Assembly: GCF_030272615.1 (NCBI RefSeq)
Contig: NC_081415.1
Location: 509,239,373-509,303,372 of the forward strand
Source: Cryptomeria japonica
Taxonomy: Eukaryota > Streptophyta > Pinopsida > Cupressales > Cupressaceae
Length of the DNA stretch: 64,000 bases
Direction: 5' to 3'
In this document: positions 23,841 through 35,799 of the stretch, piece by piece
How the letters are laid out: the number at the start of each line of letters is the position of its first letter
Numbering within the stretch: the first letter of the stretch is position 1
Translations under genes and position numbers: made by a program
The notes under the pieces: generated by a model
Told to the model about the DNA's origin: nothing
The model's database searches: none
What the model saw: only the letters and a program-made list of their open reading frames with translations

Positions 23841-24648
23841 TTAGGTGGTAGTGGTACAGGACAACCGTGACTTGATTTGGAGGCACTTGTATTGTTTATT
23901 TGATATCATTATATTCTTGGACTTTTATTGTTTTATGATGATCTATATGCAGACATGGACTCTATATGATGATGATTATATGCATGTTACTCTATTTGAT
24001 GATGATATTTATTCTTTGATTATATGGATGCAGTGATTATATGGATGATGTTATGTATATTGTTCTATTTGATGATGATTTTTCATATGATGATGCAATG
24101 ATAAATGCTTTTGTTGATTTTCGATTTTGATGACATTGGATGCAAATGCAAATGATTTCTAACTTAAATGATGTAATGATCTATATGGATTTTCAAATGA
24201 ATGATTGATTTGCTTTTGATTTATGATGATGCAAATGCAAATGATCTATATGAAATGTTTTTGAGTTTTTATGTGTAATGTTTATAATGATTATGAATCT
24301 AAGTGCAAAGATGCAACTAAATGATCATTAATGGAACGATAATGCAAATAATAATGATGATACACTACATGATGAATGAAATGCACTTAATTAAATGCAA
24401 ACTAATGAAATAGATGATGATTAAAATGTTTCTTTAAATGAATGCACCTATAATGATTAAATGCAAATTGTTTTTGTTTGTCCAAGTATACTCAATCTTT
24501 ATTTATGACCGTTGATCGGTTAATGAAATGATATGCTTATAATGCAACTGACAAATGAATGCTTATAATGCAGATGAATAATGAGCTAATCCAAAATCAT
24601 CTAACTAAAAATTGTACTGCCATTCTTCATATGCTATCTTGTAACAGT
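23841..24648. other. Low-complexity spacer of C
   Basis: Rich in ATGATGAT and AAATGCAAATGAT words, with no conserved frame. Separates the end of the PMD gene from the conserved 3' block. Confidence 0.6.
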
Positions 24649-24915
24649 GCTTGATTTCATCATTGAGATTTTAAAATGTTGTAAGAAAATACAAGCAACT
24701 TGACATAATGATTCAAGATGACCTGAGTATTCCTTACATGGATTTTGATATAACAAGTTAATACAAGCAACTTGATATAATGGATCAAGTTGACCTGAGT
24801 ATTGCTTGCAGAACAGACAAGGATTATCCCCTTTCATGCATGACTTGGAACGTCCTCCTTGATCTTTTGCTGATCATATCCTGAGACAAGTTCATACCAT
24901 AGTAAGAGATAAACC
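24649..24915. other. Highly conserved block shared by C and F, with internal 72-bp duplication
   Basis: Nearly identical to 52609-52879, whereas flanking sequence of the two elements is strongly diverged. Contains two direct copies of a 48-nt unit starting AATACAAGCAACTTGA at 24688 and 24760. The minus strand is open as a 67-codon frame with a repeated YSGxLxxLxQVACI pattern; in F this frame has one stop. Function unknown. Confidence 0.75.
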
Positions 24916-25594
24916 ACAGACAACAATCAAAGAAAATAATCATGCCCCATCATAGCTTCTCTAGTCATGGACATCCTTGAGTTGCATAGAGTACATGATT
25001 AGCAATAAAATCAAGATATAAACATTGAACCTTGTATGTCATTCACATGTTCTAATGGTCATTAACTGATATAATCATCTTAATGAATGATCTTTGATAA
25101 TCATTTATAGCTTTCTAGTTGATTATTCATGTTCTAAGTTTGACGATTCAGTTGTTATGAAATGCCTTGATTTTTGTTGCTTTGTTGCTTTTTATCTGGT
25201 TCAAAACCCTAGGTGTTTTTGGTTTTTCTAAGTTTTTCGAATGTTTTTGGATTTTCAAATATTCAAAAGATCACCTTAGTAAAAGGAAATAGGATTTTGC
25301 CCCCAGTGGAAATAAATATTTATTATGGATATATGAATTGATCAAGATCCAAACCATGGCGAGATACCAATGCAGATTGATCGATGCTGATAAAAACTAA
25401 GATAGTGACTACGACAATTATATCAAAGATTGGTTAACTATTGGCAAGCTGCATATTTCTTGCTAAATGGTTCAGAGCAATGGATGCAAAAGACGGAATG
25501 GATAAGCTAGTGATATATAGCAATGATAGATGCGATAGGATGGAGTGGATAGGTGTGCAAAGCGATCTCATAGATGGAGGAACTCACGTTTTAG
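24916..25594. other. C spacer between the conserved block and post-integrase motif
   Basis: No supportable gene. Includes GGATTTTGCCCCCAGTGG near 25291, which resembles GGGTTTTGCCCCTAGTTT at 53612 of F, so parts of this spacer are homologous between C and F. Confidence 0.5.
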
Positions 25595-25623
25595 ATAGCG
25601 CCTGTTTACCAGATTTTCACCAT
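25595..25623 (-). promoter_or_regulatory. Conserved post-integrase motif of C
   Basis: Minus strand ATGGTGAAAATCTGG then TAAACAGGCGC, about 100 nt after the integrase stop. The same motif follows integrase in F (53781-53813) and in A (47293-47310 on plus). Between it and the integrase stop lie two copies of a sequence of about 30 bp (25650-25712). Confidence 0.65.
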
Positions 25624-25721
25624 CTAAATTTATTGCATTTTTTAAAAATTTTATATGCTTTTTATTGATTTTCTTTCAGGACTTTATATGCTTTTTATTG
25701 ATTTTTTCAGGACTTTATATC

Positions 25722-26358
25722 TCAAGCATAGAATTTCTTGAGATGGATAGAATTGATAGGTTCATCAAACCAATCACCTTCAGGAGTAGATAACTTGTAT
25801 GCTCTTGATCCATATGTTGCTACTATGACAAAAGGTCCTAGCCAATTTGGTTCAAATTTTCCCTTCTTTTCTCGGTCTTGCTGATTTCTTGGATTCTCCC
25901 TTAGAACTATATCTCCAATCTAGAAAATACATGGCTTGACTCTGTGGTTATAGCTTCTTGCCATTCTTTTTTGGTATACTTTCAAATGTTCTGTTGCATT
26001 TTGGCGACGTTCCTGAATCAGTTCTAGTTCTTGGAGTTGAGAGACTCGTTGTTCTTCTTCTGGTATAAGACCATGCAAGGATACACGTAGAGAAAGTATC
26101 TCTACTTCTATAGGTAATATAGCTTCTGATCCATAGACCAAACAATATGGAGTTGCCCCTGTTGGAGTGCGGACGCTAGTTCGGTATGCCCAAAGAGTAG
26201 GATTTAGCTGAATGTGCCAGTCTTTTCCAGCTTCATTTATTGTTTTCTTCAAGATCTCCAAGATAGTTTTTTTTGATGCCTCAGCTTGACCATTTCCCTG
26301 TGGATAATATGGAGAAGAGAACCTATGTTGGATATGAAACTGTTCACATAGTTCTTTC
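25722..26358 (-). pseudogene. pol: C integrase, C-terminal part
   Basis: Second part of C integrase after the E insertion. It reads ELCEQFHIQHRFSSPYYPQGNG followed by QAEASKK, which keeps the catalytic Glu, then the tail LNPTLWAYRTSV and TPYCLVYGSEAILPIEVE. A TAG near 25920 (after KPCIF) interrupts the chromodomain-less C-terminus. The C-terminus goes on as GDIVLRENPRNQQDRE, then WLGPFVI, and ends LKKFYA with a stop at 25722-25724. The 3' side ends at the duplicated CTTTC at 26354-26358. Confidence 0.88.
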
Positions 26359-27877
26359 TGTTGGCAATTTAGCATTATAACAGACAATGAAGGATTGTTG
26401 ACATTTCAGTAAAGAATATTGAGAAGGTTGTTGATGATTACGGATACAACTGATTAAGGATGTCTATTGTCTTAATATTATTATTTTTTCATTGATGTCA
26501 AGAAATTGATTTTCTAATTCAGAATGATGTTGCCATATCTTGAGAAATATGATTTGAAGAGTATAAAGGTGTTGGTAAAAGACACAGAAAGTTTATGATG
26601 GATAAGGGGATGAATAAGGTATTCAATGGGCAACTATTACTGAGTCAGACAATGATGAGATCATGATGTTTAGATTTTTTTGACATCATACATATGTTAT
26701 AAATTGTAAGGTTAAAACTATACCATGTTACCAAGCAAAGAACCTAGTCGGTAAACCCTAAGGTTATTGCTATCGGTTAATGAAGGCGAAATGTCTACTG
26801 AGTGAAGTTTAGTATTTACCGAGTTATAACCGAGTTGTAACCGAGCTGTAATAGAATGAATTAAATGTTTACATGCGTTATTTAATGAAGGAAGCTGATG
26901 AGCTGGAGTTGCTTAAATGATTGGTATGCTGTAAATAAAGTTTGTTAAGAATCTATGGCAATGGAAGATCGGCAGGAAGATCTACAGTTTAGATTGAACC
27001 ACAATACCCTAGCACAAGTTCCAAGAAATGTATGCAAGTTCCAAGGTAGGGTAAAACATTTTCAGACTGAAAGATGCATTGAACCTGGTCAAGTTTGAAG
27101 ATCTGATGGCTATGATTGATCATGGGAAATGTGATCAAGGAGATTATGTGGTTAGCTAATTGTTTATAAATAGGGAACTGTTGATAAACAATGTATGCGG
27201 GCAAGTGTATGCACAGGGATGCTACATATTGATTACCGAGCACTGAAGCTTGAAGACCTGTTTTGAATAATAGAGTATAGAGCCCAACAGAGGGACAAGA
27301 TAAGTCCTATGACTAGATTGTATAGAGCAAATTAGAATCTGCTTTAGCATTTTTAGATGTGAAGTTGCAGATATGTTTTATTACTGTTATTTTGTGAAGT
27401 AACAGAAAATCTCTTAATCGAGTGGACTTAACAGTCTTATTTGTAAAACCCTCTAACAAGGTGACATTTTGATTGAGTGTTTGAAATCCTTTAACAAGGT
27501 CACTCTAACAAGGTGAAGATCCTCACATATTTGAGGGAAATTCCTTAACTGGGTCACATCTAGCACTGTGTTTGTAATCTTTAACAGGATTTGCTTTTAA
27601 CCGAGCATACTCTAGAAGAGTATATTTCTTAGTGGGTCCGAAATCCCACAGTGGTTTTTCCCTATTTGGGTTTCCATGTTAAATTTGGTGTTATGAGTGA
27701 TATGATGTTTATATGCTTTTGAGTTTGCATGTTTAGCAGTTTTGGTTATATCACTGAAGTATATGTTACCGAGGTTGAATCTGATGTTTTTATGAAAGAT
27801 TAAATTTGTATGATTCACCCCCCCTCTCATCTTATTAGCTTAGCATCTGTACTTATCTTTAAGTATCAGAACTATCA
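26359..27877 (+). repeat. E 5' LTR, 1519 bp
   Basis: TGTTGGCAATTT to AACTATCA. TATA box TATAAATAG at 27165-27173. Very similar to 31664-33172, with scattered substitutions and small indels. Confidence 0.95.
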
Positions 27878-28142
27878 GAACTACCTTTGAAATGTTTCAA
27901 TTATGATAAAATAGGACATATAGCTTCTAACTATCCTGACAAAGATTCTACTGAAAAGAGAGATTACTGAGATGACAGACAAAAAGATAATCATTACAGA
28001 GGACACCGAGACTTCAGAAGAAGAGATAGAAAGACATGCTTAATAGCTGATGAGGAATCCAATGATGATAAATCAGATGACATTGATACAGAGGAAGTAG
28101 TTTATGTCGCTATCAAAGATGGATAAGATTAAGAAAAGTATG
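27878..28142 (+). pseudogene. gag: E gag remnant with damaged zinc knuckle
   Basis: The interior starts GAACTACCTTTGAAATG, which matches D from about 780. The knuckle reads CFNYDKIGHIASNYPD: two of the three cysteines became tyrosine (G to A changes) compared with D. The rest is the acidic linker before protease. No start codon or primer binding site remains upstream. Confidence 0.85.
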
Positions 28143-29041
28143 AAGAAAAATCCCTAATATCTCACATAAACACTAATGATTCTTGGATCATAGATAGTGG
28201 ATTCTCACATCATATGAGAGGAGATAAACACAAGTTTGTTATGTTAGAAGATTATGATGGAGGCTATGTTAGATTTGGTAATGATGCACCATGTCCGGTA
28301 AGAGGTAAAGGATCCATAACACTTCTTGACAATGCTAAATGTAATGATGTTTATTGGGTTGAAGGTTTGAAATACAATTTGTTGAGTGTAGCACAGCTAA
28401 ACAACACAGGTTACCGAATAGAATTTCAGAAAGGAATTGTCAAAGTTCATGACAAGAATGGAAAGTTAGCTGCTACCAGGACACAAACAAAAGGTAATAC
28501 ATTTCATCTTGACTCAACTCAGAATAAATGTCTTTATGCAAAGATAGATGATACCTAGTTATGGCATAAAAGGTTTTGTCATGTAAATTTTGATAATTTG
28601 ATCAAAATAAGTAAGAAGCACCGAGTAAGAGGTCTACTGAGTCTTGAAAAACCTGAGAATGCTAAGTGCCAAGGATGCCAGATGGGTAAGATGACAAGAT
28701 CAAGCTTTACAAGTAAGTCTTACACTTCTAAGGGAATTTTAGATCTTGTGCACACTGATATTTGTGGTCCTATGAAAGTTCAAAGTTATTATGGTGATAA
28801 ATATTTCATATTATTTATGGATGACTATTGAAGAATGATGTCAGTAATGTTTTTAAAAGAAAAATCAGAAGCTTTTCAAATGTTTAAATGGTACAAGGCA
28901 AGAGTTGAAAATGAAACAGGAAGACAACTGAAATGTCTTAGATCAGATAGAGGAGGAGAGTTCACATCTAATGAATTCAACTTATTTTGCAATGATCATG
29001 GTATTAAAAGACAAGTCTATGCACCGAGAACTCCACAATAG
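28143..29041 (+). pseudogene. pol: E protease and integrase N-terminal half
   Basis: Protease active site SWIIDSGFSHHM is kept (D-S-G). Integrase pre-domain and core follow: HKRFCHVNF, CQGCQMGK, TDICGPM, SDRGGEF. Stops are at 28556 (TGG to TAG in the D motif TWLWHKRF), at about 28829 (after FMDDY) and at 29039 (CAA to TAG). All are single-base changes relative to D. Confidence 0.9.
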
Positions 29042-30208
29042 AATGGAATAGCTGAGAGAAGAAATAGATCTATTGTGGATTGTGCTAGAACACTGATGAT
29101 TGAAAATAAAGTGCCACAAACATTTTGGAGAGAAGCAATAAGCACAATAGTTTACACCCTGAACCAAGTACAATTGAAAAAAGGTACTTTGAAGACACCA
29201 TATGAAATCTGGTATGATAAGAAACCCAATGTAAGTTATTTTAAAATCTTTGGAAGTAGATGCTATGTTCACAAAGATGATAGAAATGGTAAGTTTGATC
29301 AGAAAAGTGAAGAAGGAACATTTCTAGGTTATTCTTCTAGAAGCAAAGCATTTAAATGGCTGATCAAATCATCTAACAAAATAGTAGAAAGTGCAAATGT
29401 GAAAATTGATGAATTTGCAGAAAGAAATGATGAAGGAAATTCCAAGGAACCAGAAGACTATGATGAATTTGTCTATGTTCAACCGACAAGTCTTACCGAG
29501 AAAACTGTTGAAGAAAATGAAGAGAATATCCAGTTACCGAGTGATGAAGAAGATCATATAGAGCCTACCGAGCCTATATTAGCCAAGTATGTCAGAAGAC
29601 ATCATGCACCAAGTCAGATTATAGGAGATAAGGATGATCCAGTGATGACAAGGAACAAACTGAGACAAAACACATGTCTGATATTTGAATTTGAACCGAG
29701 AATAGTGAAAGAGACATTTAACAATGAAGATTAGATAAATGCTATGACAGAAGAGATTGATCAAATCAAGAAGAATGACACATGGACACTAATCCCAAAA
29801 ATAAAGGACAAATATGTAATCGGTACAAAGTGGATTTTCAGAAACAAGCTAAATGAAAAAGGAGAGGTCATTCGAAACAAAGCAAGACTAGTTTGCAAAG
29901 GTTATGCTGAAGAAGAAGGAATTGATTATGGTGAAACTTTTGCACCTGTTGCTAGACTTGAAGGAGTAAGAACATTGTTGGCATATGCTACTTTCAAAAA
30001 CTTCAAGGTATATCAAATGGATGTCAAACCTTCATTTCTAAATGGAATATTAGAAGAAGAAGTTTTTATTGAACAACCTGAAGGATTTGTTGAAGACAAG
30101 AATAAAGATCAGGTATGTAAATTGAACAAAGCTTTATATGGTTTGAAACAAGCACCTAGAGCATGGTATGAAAGATTGCACTCTTATTTGATTAAGATTG
30201 GTTTATAA
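29042..30208 (+). pseudogene. pol: E integrase C-terminus and reverse transcriptase, N-terminal half
   Basis: Integrase tail ([20 protein letters not shown]), acidic linker and [45 protein letters not shown], and the [17 protein letters not shown] segment that D has lost. A TAG at about 29732 splits it. The frame ends at a TAA in KIGL after a one-base insertion relative to D. Confidence 0.9.
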
Positions 30209-31228
30209 AGGATAAGTGAGAACAACAATATGTACATGAAGAATGATGAAAATGGAATACTGATCTCAACCATATTTGTTGATGATATTATATTTTGTGG
30301 AAATGACTCTTTATGCAAGAACTTTGGAAATGAAATGAGCAAAGAATTTAAGATGTCATTAATCGGTGAGATAAAGTATTTTATAGGTTGACAAATACTG
30401 CAAATGAAAAATGAGATTTTCATTACTCAATCCAAGTACATAAAGGAAATCTTGAAGAAATTTGGAATGGAGGATTCAAAACCAGTAAGTACTCCTATGA
30501 CTACCAACTGTAAATTATCAAAGAATGATGAATCTACATTTGTTGATGAGACACTTTACCGATCCATGATTGGAAAGCTACAATATGTTGTTCACAACAA
30601 ACCAAACATAACACATGCAGTAGGTATAGTTGCAAGATTATCTGCAGATCCTAAGGAAACACACATGATAGCAATCAAAAGAATTTTTAGATACTTGAAA
30701 GGCACTGAAGATTATGGCTTAGTATATCAGAAAGGAAATGATTTTGATTTAAAAGTTTATACTGATGCTGATTGGGCAGGCAACATTGATGACAGAAAAA
30801 GCACAAGTGGAGGAGCTTTTTTTTTAGGAGAAAGACTAGTGAGTTGGCTCAGCAAGAAACAAGGATGTGTTTCATAGTCAACAACAGAAGCTGAATAGGT
30901 TGTTGCAACATTGAATTGTACTAACATTGCATGGATCAAACAACTATTGGAAGGTATAAATGAGAAAATTACTGAGGCAGTAACTATATTTTGTGACAAT
31001 ACTAGTGCCATTAACATTTCAAAAAATCCTGTTATGCACTCTAAGACAAAGCACATCTCTATCAAATATCATTATCTTAGAGAAGAAGCTCAAGAGAAGA
31101 AAGTGGTGTTGGAATATGTTAGCACAAAGGAACAAATAGTAGATATCTTCACCAAACCACTACCAAGGGACACTTTTGAATATCTCAGAAGTAAGTTAGG
31201 GGTCCTACCCCTATCTTCTACTCACTGA
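30209..31228 (+). pseudogene. pol: E RT catalytic part and RNase H
   Basis: IFVDDIIFCGND is the RT catalytic box, read in a frame without Met start because of the preceding shift. The segment continues through GEIKYFIG (then a stop), QSKYIKEILKKFG, RSMIGKLQYVVH and RNase H (TDADWAGN, CDNTSAI). It ends with DIFTKPLPRDTF. Stops lie near 30389, 30875 and 30896. Confidence 0.88.
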
Positions 31229-31663
31229 CCGAGTTCGGTGAAAGCATCAATTTGATGACTCTATCGAATATCTTTTAGGAGTTGATGCTGATTTACACAC
31301 TTTAGGATGTTTTCTAAAGGTGTACAGGAAATATTACAGGAAATAATGCAGGAAAAAATACAGGGAACAAGAATTGTAGACAAAATGCTCTGACCAAGAC
31401 TGAATTGGCACATTACAGCAGGAATTCACTTCACACAGGAAGAAATTATGTTTTAGTTCTTTACTTTTTAGCATTGTTGTTAAAGGGGGAGAAAACTGAG
31501 AAAGGGGAGAAGACTGAGATTGGACAGAAAACTGAGAAGTCTAATGTATGGGGGAGAAAATCTATTGACAACAAGAGAGCATTTCAACATTTCAGAATCA
31601 CAACAATTCGAATCTTTTAAGGTCAACTCAATTGGTTTTGCCATCAATGCCAAAGGGGGAGAT
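31229..31663 (+). other. E 3' untranslated region with polypurine tract
   Basis: Counterpart of 4002-4460 in D. Purine tract AAAGGGGGAGAT at 31652-31663 directly before the LTR. No gene seen. Confidence 0.8.
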
Positions 31664-33172
31664 TGTTGGCAATTTAGCATTATAACAGACAATGAAGGAT
31701 TGTTGACATTTCAATAAAGGATATTGAGAAGGTTGTTGATGATTATGGATACAACTGATTAAGGATGTCTACTGTCTTAATATTATTATTTTTTCATTGA
31801 TGTCAAGAAATTGATTTTCTAGTTCAGTATGATGTTGCCATATCTTGAGAAATATGATTTGAAGAGTATAAAGGTGTTGGTAAAAGACATAGAAAGTTTA
31901 TGATGGATAAGGGGATGAATAAGGTATTCAATGGGCAACTATTACCGAGTTAGACAATGATGAGATCATGATGTTTAGATTGTTTCGACATCATACATAT
32001 GTTATAAATTGTAAGGTTAAAACTATACTATGTTACCAAGCAAAGAACCTAGTCGGTAAACCCTAAGGTTATCGCTATCAGTTAATGAAGGCGGAATGTC
32101 TACCGAGTGAAGTTTAGTATTTACTGAGTTATAACCGAGTTGTAATAGAATGCATTAAATATTTACATGTGTTATTTAATGAAGGAAGTTGATGAGTTGG
32201 AGTTGCTTAAATGATTGGTATGCCATAAATAAAGTTTGTTAAGAATCTATGGCAATGGAAGATCGACAGGAAGATCTACAGTTCAGATTGAACCACAATA
32301 CCCTAGCACAAGTTCCAAGAAATGTATGCAAGTTCCAAGGTAGGGTAAAACATTTTCAGACCGAAAGATGCATTGAACTTGGTCAAGTTTGAAGATCTGA
32401 TGGCTATGATTGATCATGGGAAATGTGATCAAGGAGATTATGCGATTAGCTAATTGTTTATAAATAGGGAACTATTGATAAACAATGTATGCAGGCAAGT
32501 GTATGCACAGGGATGCTACATAATGATTACCGAGCACTGAAGCTTGAAGACCTGTTTTGAATAACAGAGTATAGAGCCTAGCAGAGGGACAAGATAAGTC
32601 CTATGACTAGATTGTATAGAGAAAATAAGAATCTGCTTTAGCATTTTTAGATGTGAAGTTGCAGATATGTTTTATTACTGTTATTTTGTGAAGTAACAGA
32701 AAATATCTTAACCGAGTGGACTTAGCAGTCTTATTTGTAAAACCCTCTAACAAGGTTACATTCTAATTGAGTGTTTGAAATCCTTTAACAAGGTCACTTC
32801 TAACAAGGTGAAGATCCTAACAGATCTGAGGGAAATCCCTTAACCGGGTCACATCTAGCAATGTGTTTGTAATCTTTAACAGGATTTGCTTTTAACCGAG
32901 CATACTCTAGAAGAGTATATTTCTTAGTGGGTCCAAAATCCCACAGTGGTTTTTCCCTATTTGGGTTTCCACGTTAAATCTGGTGTTATGAGGTTTATGA
33001 TGTTTATATGCTTTTGAGTTTGCATGATTAACAGTTTTGGTTATATTACTAAAGTATATGTTACCGAGGTTGAATTTGATGTTTTTATGAAAGATTAAGT
33101 TTGTATGATTCACCCCCCCTCTCATCTTGTTGGCTATTGGATCTGTACTTACATTTAGTATCATAACTATCA
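31664..33172 (+). repeat. E 3' LTR, 1509 bp
   Basis: TGTTGGCAATTT to AACTATCA, TATA box at 32459-32467. Its last part is read through on the minus strand by the C integrase frame, producing a chimeric tail of about 80 codons in the ORF that ends at 32907. Confidence 0.95.
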
Positions 33173-34286
33173 CTTTCACATCTTGATTTTTGAATGGTCT
33201 TCCATTATCAGTGATAATGGTCATAGGAACGCCATAGCGACAGATTATATAATTCAAGATGAATGATGATATTTGTTTTCCTGTCACTGTTGTTAAAGGC
33301 ACTGCTTCAATCCACTTAGTAAAATATTTAGTAGCTATTAGAATAAACTTATGTCCATTAGAAGATGAGGGATTGATCTCTCCTACCAAATCAAGGCCCC
33401 ATTGTGAAAATGGCCATGATCCTGTCATAGGATATAACTCTTTTGTTGGTGCATGGATTAGATTTCCATGGATCTGACACTGTTTACATTTTATTGCATA
33501 GGTGAATGAATCTCTTTCCATAGTAGGCCAAAAGTAACCCATACGGATAAGTTTCTTAGCCAATGCTAAACCACTTGAGTGTGTACCACAAATACCTGCA
33601 TGAATGTCATTAAGAACTCTCTCAGATTCATCTTTTTCAAGACATCTCAACAATCTACCATCTAGACCACGCCTATATAGGATATCAGCAATAATGGTAT
33701 AGCGAGAGGACTGACGGATAAAGTTTCTTTGTTGATTACGAGATAATTCCAGAGGAAGGATATGATCTTTCAAATATTGGTAGGTTTGACCGTATAAGGA
33801 TTCACTGGTTCCTGATAGATGGCAAATTCGATAGGTATGCTGGGATTGGATGGTAGGGGTTAAGATATCTTCCACGAGAAATTTGTAATGCTGTTGATTC
33901 TCTTTATTTTGCAAGAGAGATGCTATTGTAGCCATCGCATCTACTGCTTTATTCTCATTTCTGGGAATTTGGGTGAATGTGATTTCTTTAAAGTGTCTTT
34001 TAAATTCCTGTATCAGTTGTTTGTATGGCATAAGCTTATCATCCTTTGTTTCATATTCATCATTTATTTGATTTATGACAAGTTGTGAATCATCATAGAC
34101 ATGTAGTTCTTTGACATTCCATTCAATGGCCATTTTAAGCCCTATAGCCAATGCTTCATACTCTGTAGTATTATTGGTGCATGGAAATCGCAGTCTATAC
34201 GATTTCAGAATTGTGTGTTCTTGAGGTGTGATGAAAAATATTCCTGCACCTGATCCATATTGAGTATAAGAACCATCAAAGTACAA
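33173..34286 (-). pseudogene. pol: C second RNase H (Tat-type) and integrase N-terminal part
   Basis: Starts with the second RNase H domain: MYFDGSYTQYGSGAG (first Asp), TEYEALAIGL (Glu), VYDDSQLVI (Asp) and NENKAVDAMA (Asp), a complete DEDD set. A linker follows, then the integrase HHCC zinc domain (DIHAGICGTHSSG with CKQCQIHG), and the core with WGLDLVG and IITDNGRPF, holding the first two catalytic Asp. The frame is cut by E at 33173. This is the longest intact pol piece in C and suggests relatively recent activity. Confidence 0.92.
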
Positions 34287-35116
34287 TTCCCAAAATTTGT
34301 ACTTATTGTCAAGATATCTACATCAGGAAACTCGATGTGCAAAGGCATGTTATTTTGTAGAGGTGCATCAGCCATTTGATCAGCGATGACTTGTCCCTTG
34401 ATAGCTTTCCGGTCAACATATTCTATGTCAAATTCACTCAATATCCTAACCCATTTGGCTAGTCTCCTTGTCAATGTTGACTTGCTCAATAGATATTTGA
34501 GAGGATCTATTTTTGCTATTAGTTTGACAGAATGAATCAACATATAATATTGCAGCTTTTGAGTTGCAAATACAACTGCTAGACATATCTTTTAAATTGA
34601 TGAATAATTTAACTCATAGCCAACAAGTGTTCTGCTGATATAATAAACTGCTCTTTCTTTTCCTTCATCATCATGTTGAGCTAGGAGAGTGCCTAATGAT
34701 ACACTTGTTGCTGAGACATAGAGTAACAATGATTTCCCTTTGGTTGGTGATATCAGTACTGGTGGAATCATAAGATATTCTTTTATTTGCAAGAAAGCTT
34801 CTTCACATTTTATATCCCATTTGAAAGGAATATTTTTATGTAGAAGATGGGTAAATGGAAGACATCTATTAGCCAATTGAGAAACAAATCTCCTGATTGA
34901 TTGCAACCTTCCTTGTAAAGATCGCAATTGACTTATGTTCTTGGGTGACTCCATCTCCATGATAGATTTAACTTTTCCAGGATCTACTTCAATGCCACGA
35001 GCTGATATAATGTATCCAAGGAGCTTTCCATAGGTTACTCCAAATGCACATTTCTTTGGATTTAATCTCAATTGATATCTTTCCAGCCTGTCAAAAATCT
35101 TGCTTAAAATGTTCAA
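34287..35116 (-). pseudogene. pol: C RT C-terminal part, degenerate first RNase H and tether
   Basis: RT thumb region (LNPKKCAFGVT, LLGYIISARGIEVDP, LRSLQGRLQSIRRFV) leads into the first gypsy-type RNase H. There LLLYVSATSVSLGTLLAQ has Ser or Val where the first catalytic Asp normally stands, so this domain acts only as a connection. A stop at 34592 interrupts it. The remainder reads DPLKYLLSKSTLTRRLAKW and the tether YVDRKAIKGQVIADQMADAP. A frameshift near 34290 separates it from the second RNase H. Confidence 0.88.
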
Positions 35117-35799
35117 ATGTTCTTTCTTGTGTGAGATTTTGCAAGTATGTCATCGACATAATCTTTCATTAATGTATGCATCATGTCATGAAAAATTGTC
35201 GTCATAGCCCTTTGATAAGTCACTCCTACATTCTTAAGCCCAAATGGCATAACATTCCAGTAGTACGTTCCCCATGCATAGGTGAAAGCTGTCTTCTCTT
35301 GATCTTTAGGTGTGATTCTTATTTGATTATATCTTGAGAAGCCATCCATTAATGAAAACATCTCATGGTCTGCTAATAAGTCCACTATGATATCAATGTT
35401 TGGTAAGGGGAAATCATCTTTTGGACATGCTTTATTTATATCTCTGAAAGCTGTGCAGACTCTTATGCTCTTATCTGATTTTGATACTGGTACGATACTT
35501 GAGACCCATTCTGGATAAGCAATTGGTCTTATGAAACCCACTTCTAATAGTTTCTTGAGCTCAGTTTTGACAAGAATAACAATATGTGGATGCATCTTTC
35601 TTAGCTTCTGCTTGACAGGTTTTGCTTTTAAATCCATATTAAGATGATGCATGATTAGGTCAGGGTTAAGTCCTGGCATATCTGCATAAGACCAAGCAAA
35701 ATTTATTTGTCTTTTCTTAAAAAATTCCATGTAATCTTTCCTCTCTTTCTGATAATGAGGCAGCGAAATGAAGTATTTTAGGATCTTTTGATGTATCAA
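35113..35799 (-). pseudogene. pol: C reverse transcriptase, N-terminal part
   Basis: Ty3/gypsy RT: SYADMPGLNPDLIMHHL, KQKLRKMHPHI, GFIRPIAYPEWVS, DDFPLPNIDIIVD, MPFGLKNVGVTYQRAM and the catalytic YVDDILAKS. The frame shifts just after the active site (35113-35116) into the next piece, and another shift near 35740 separates it from the upstream linker. The reactive residues are intact. Confidence 0.92.

Larger units (their letters stand above)
26359..33172 (+). mobile_element. Element E: Ty1/copia with gag deletion, inserted in C integrase
   Basis: Complete LTRs (26359-27877 and 31664-33172) are flanked by CTTTC (26354-26358 and 33173-33177). It is related to D along its whole length. The interior begins right at the gag zinc-knuckle region, so the primer binding site, 5' leader and most of gag are missing. 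It cannot move without help. Being innermost, it is the youngest insertion in the A-B-C-E stack. Confidence 0.96.

Noticed and set aside
31480-31717. ORFs across the E internal-LTR junction
   Set aside because: They are not homologous to proteins and reflect the junction sequence only.
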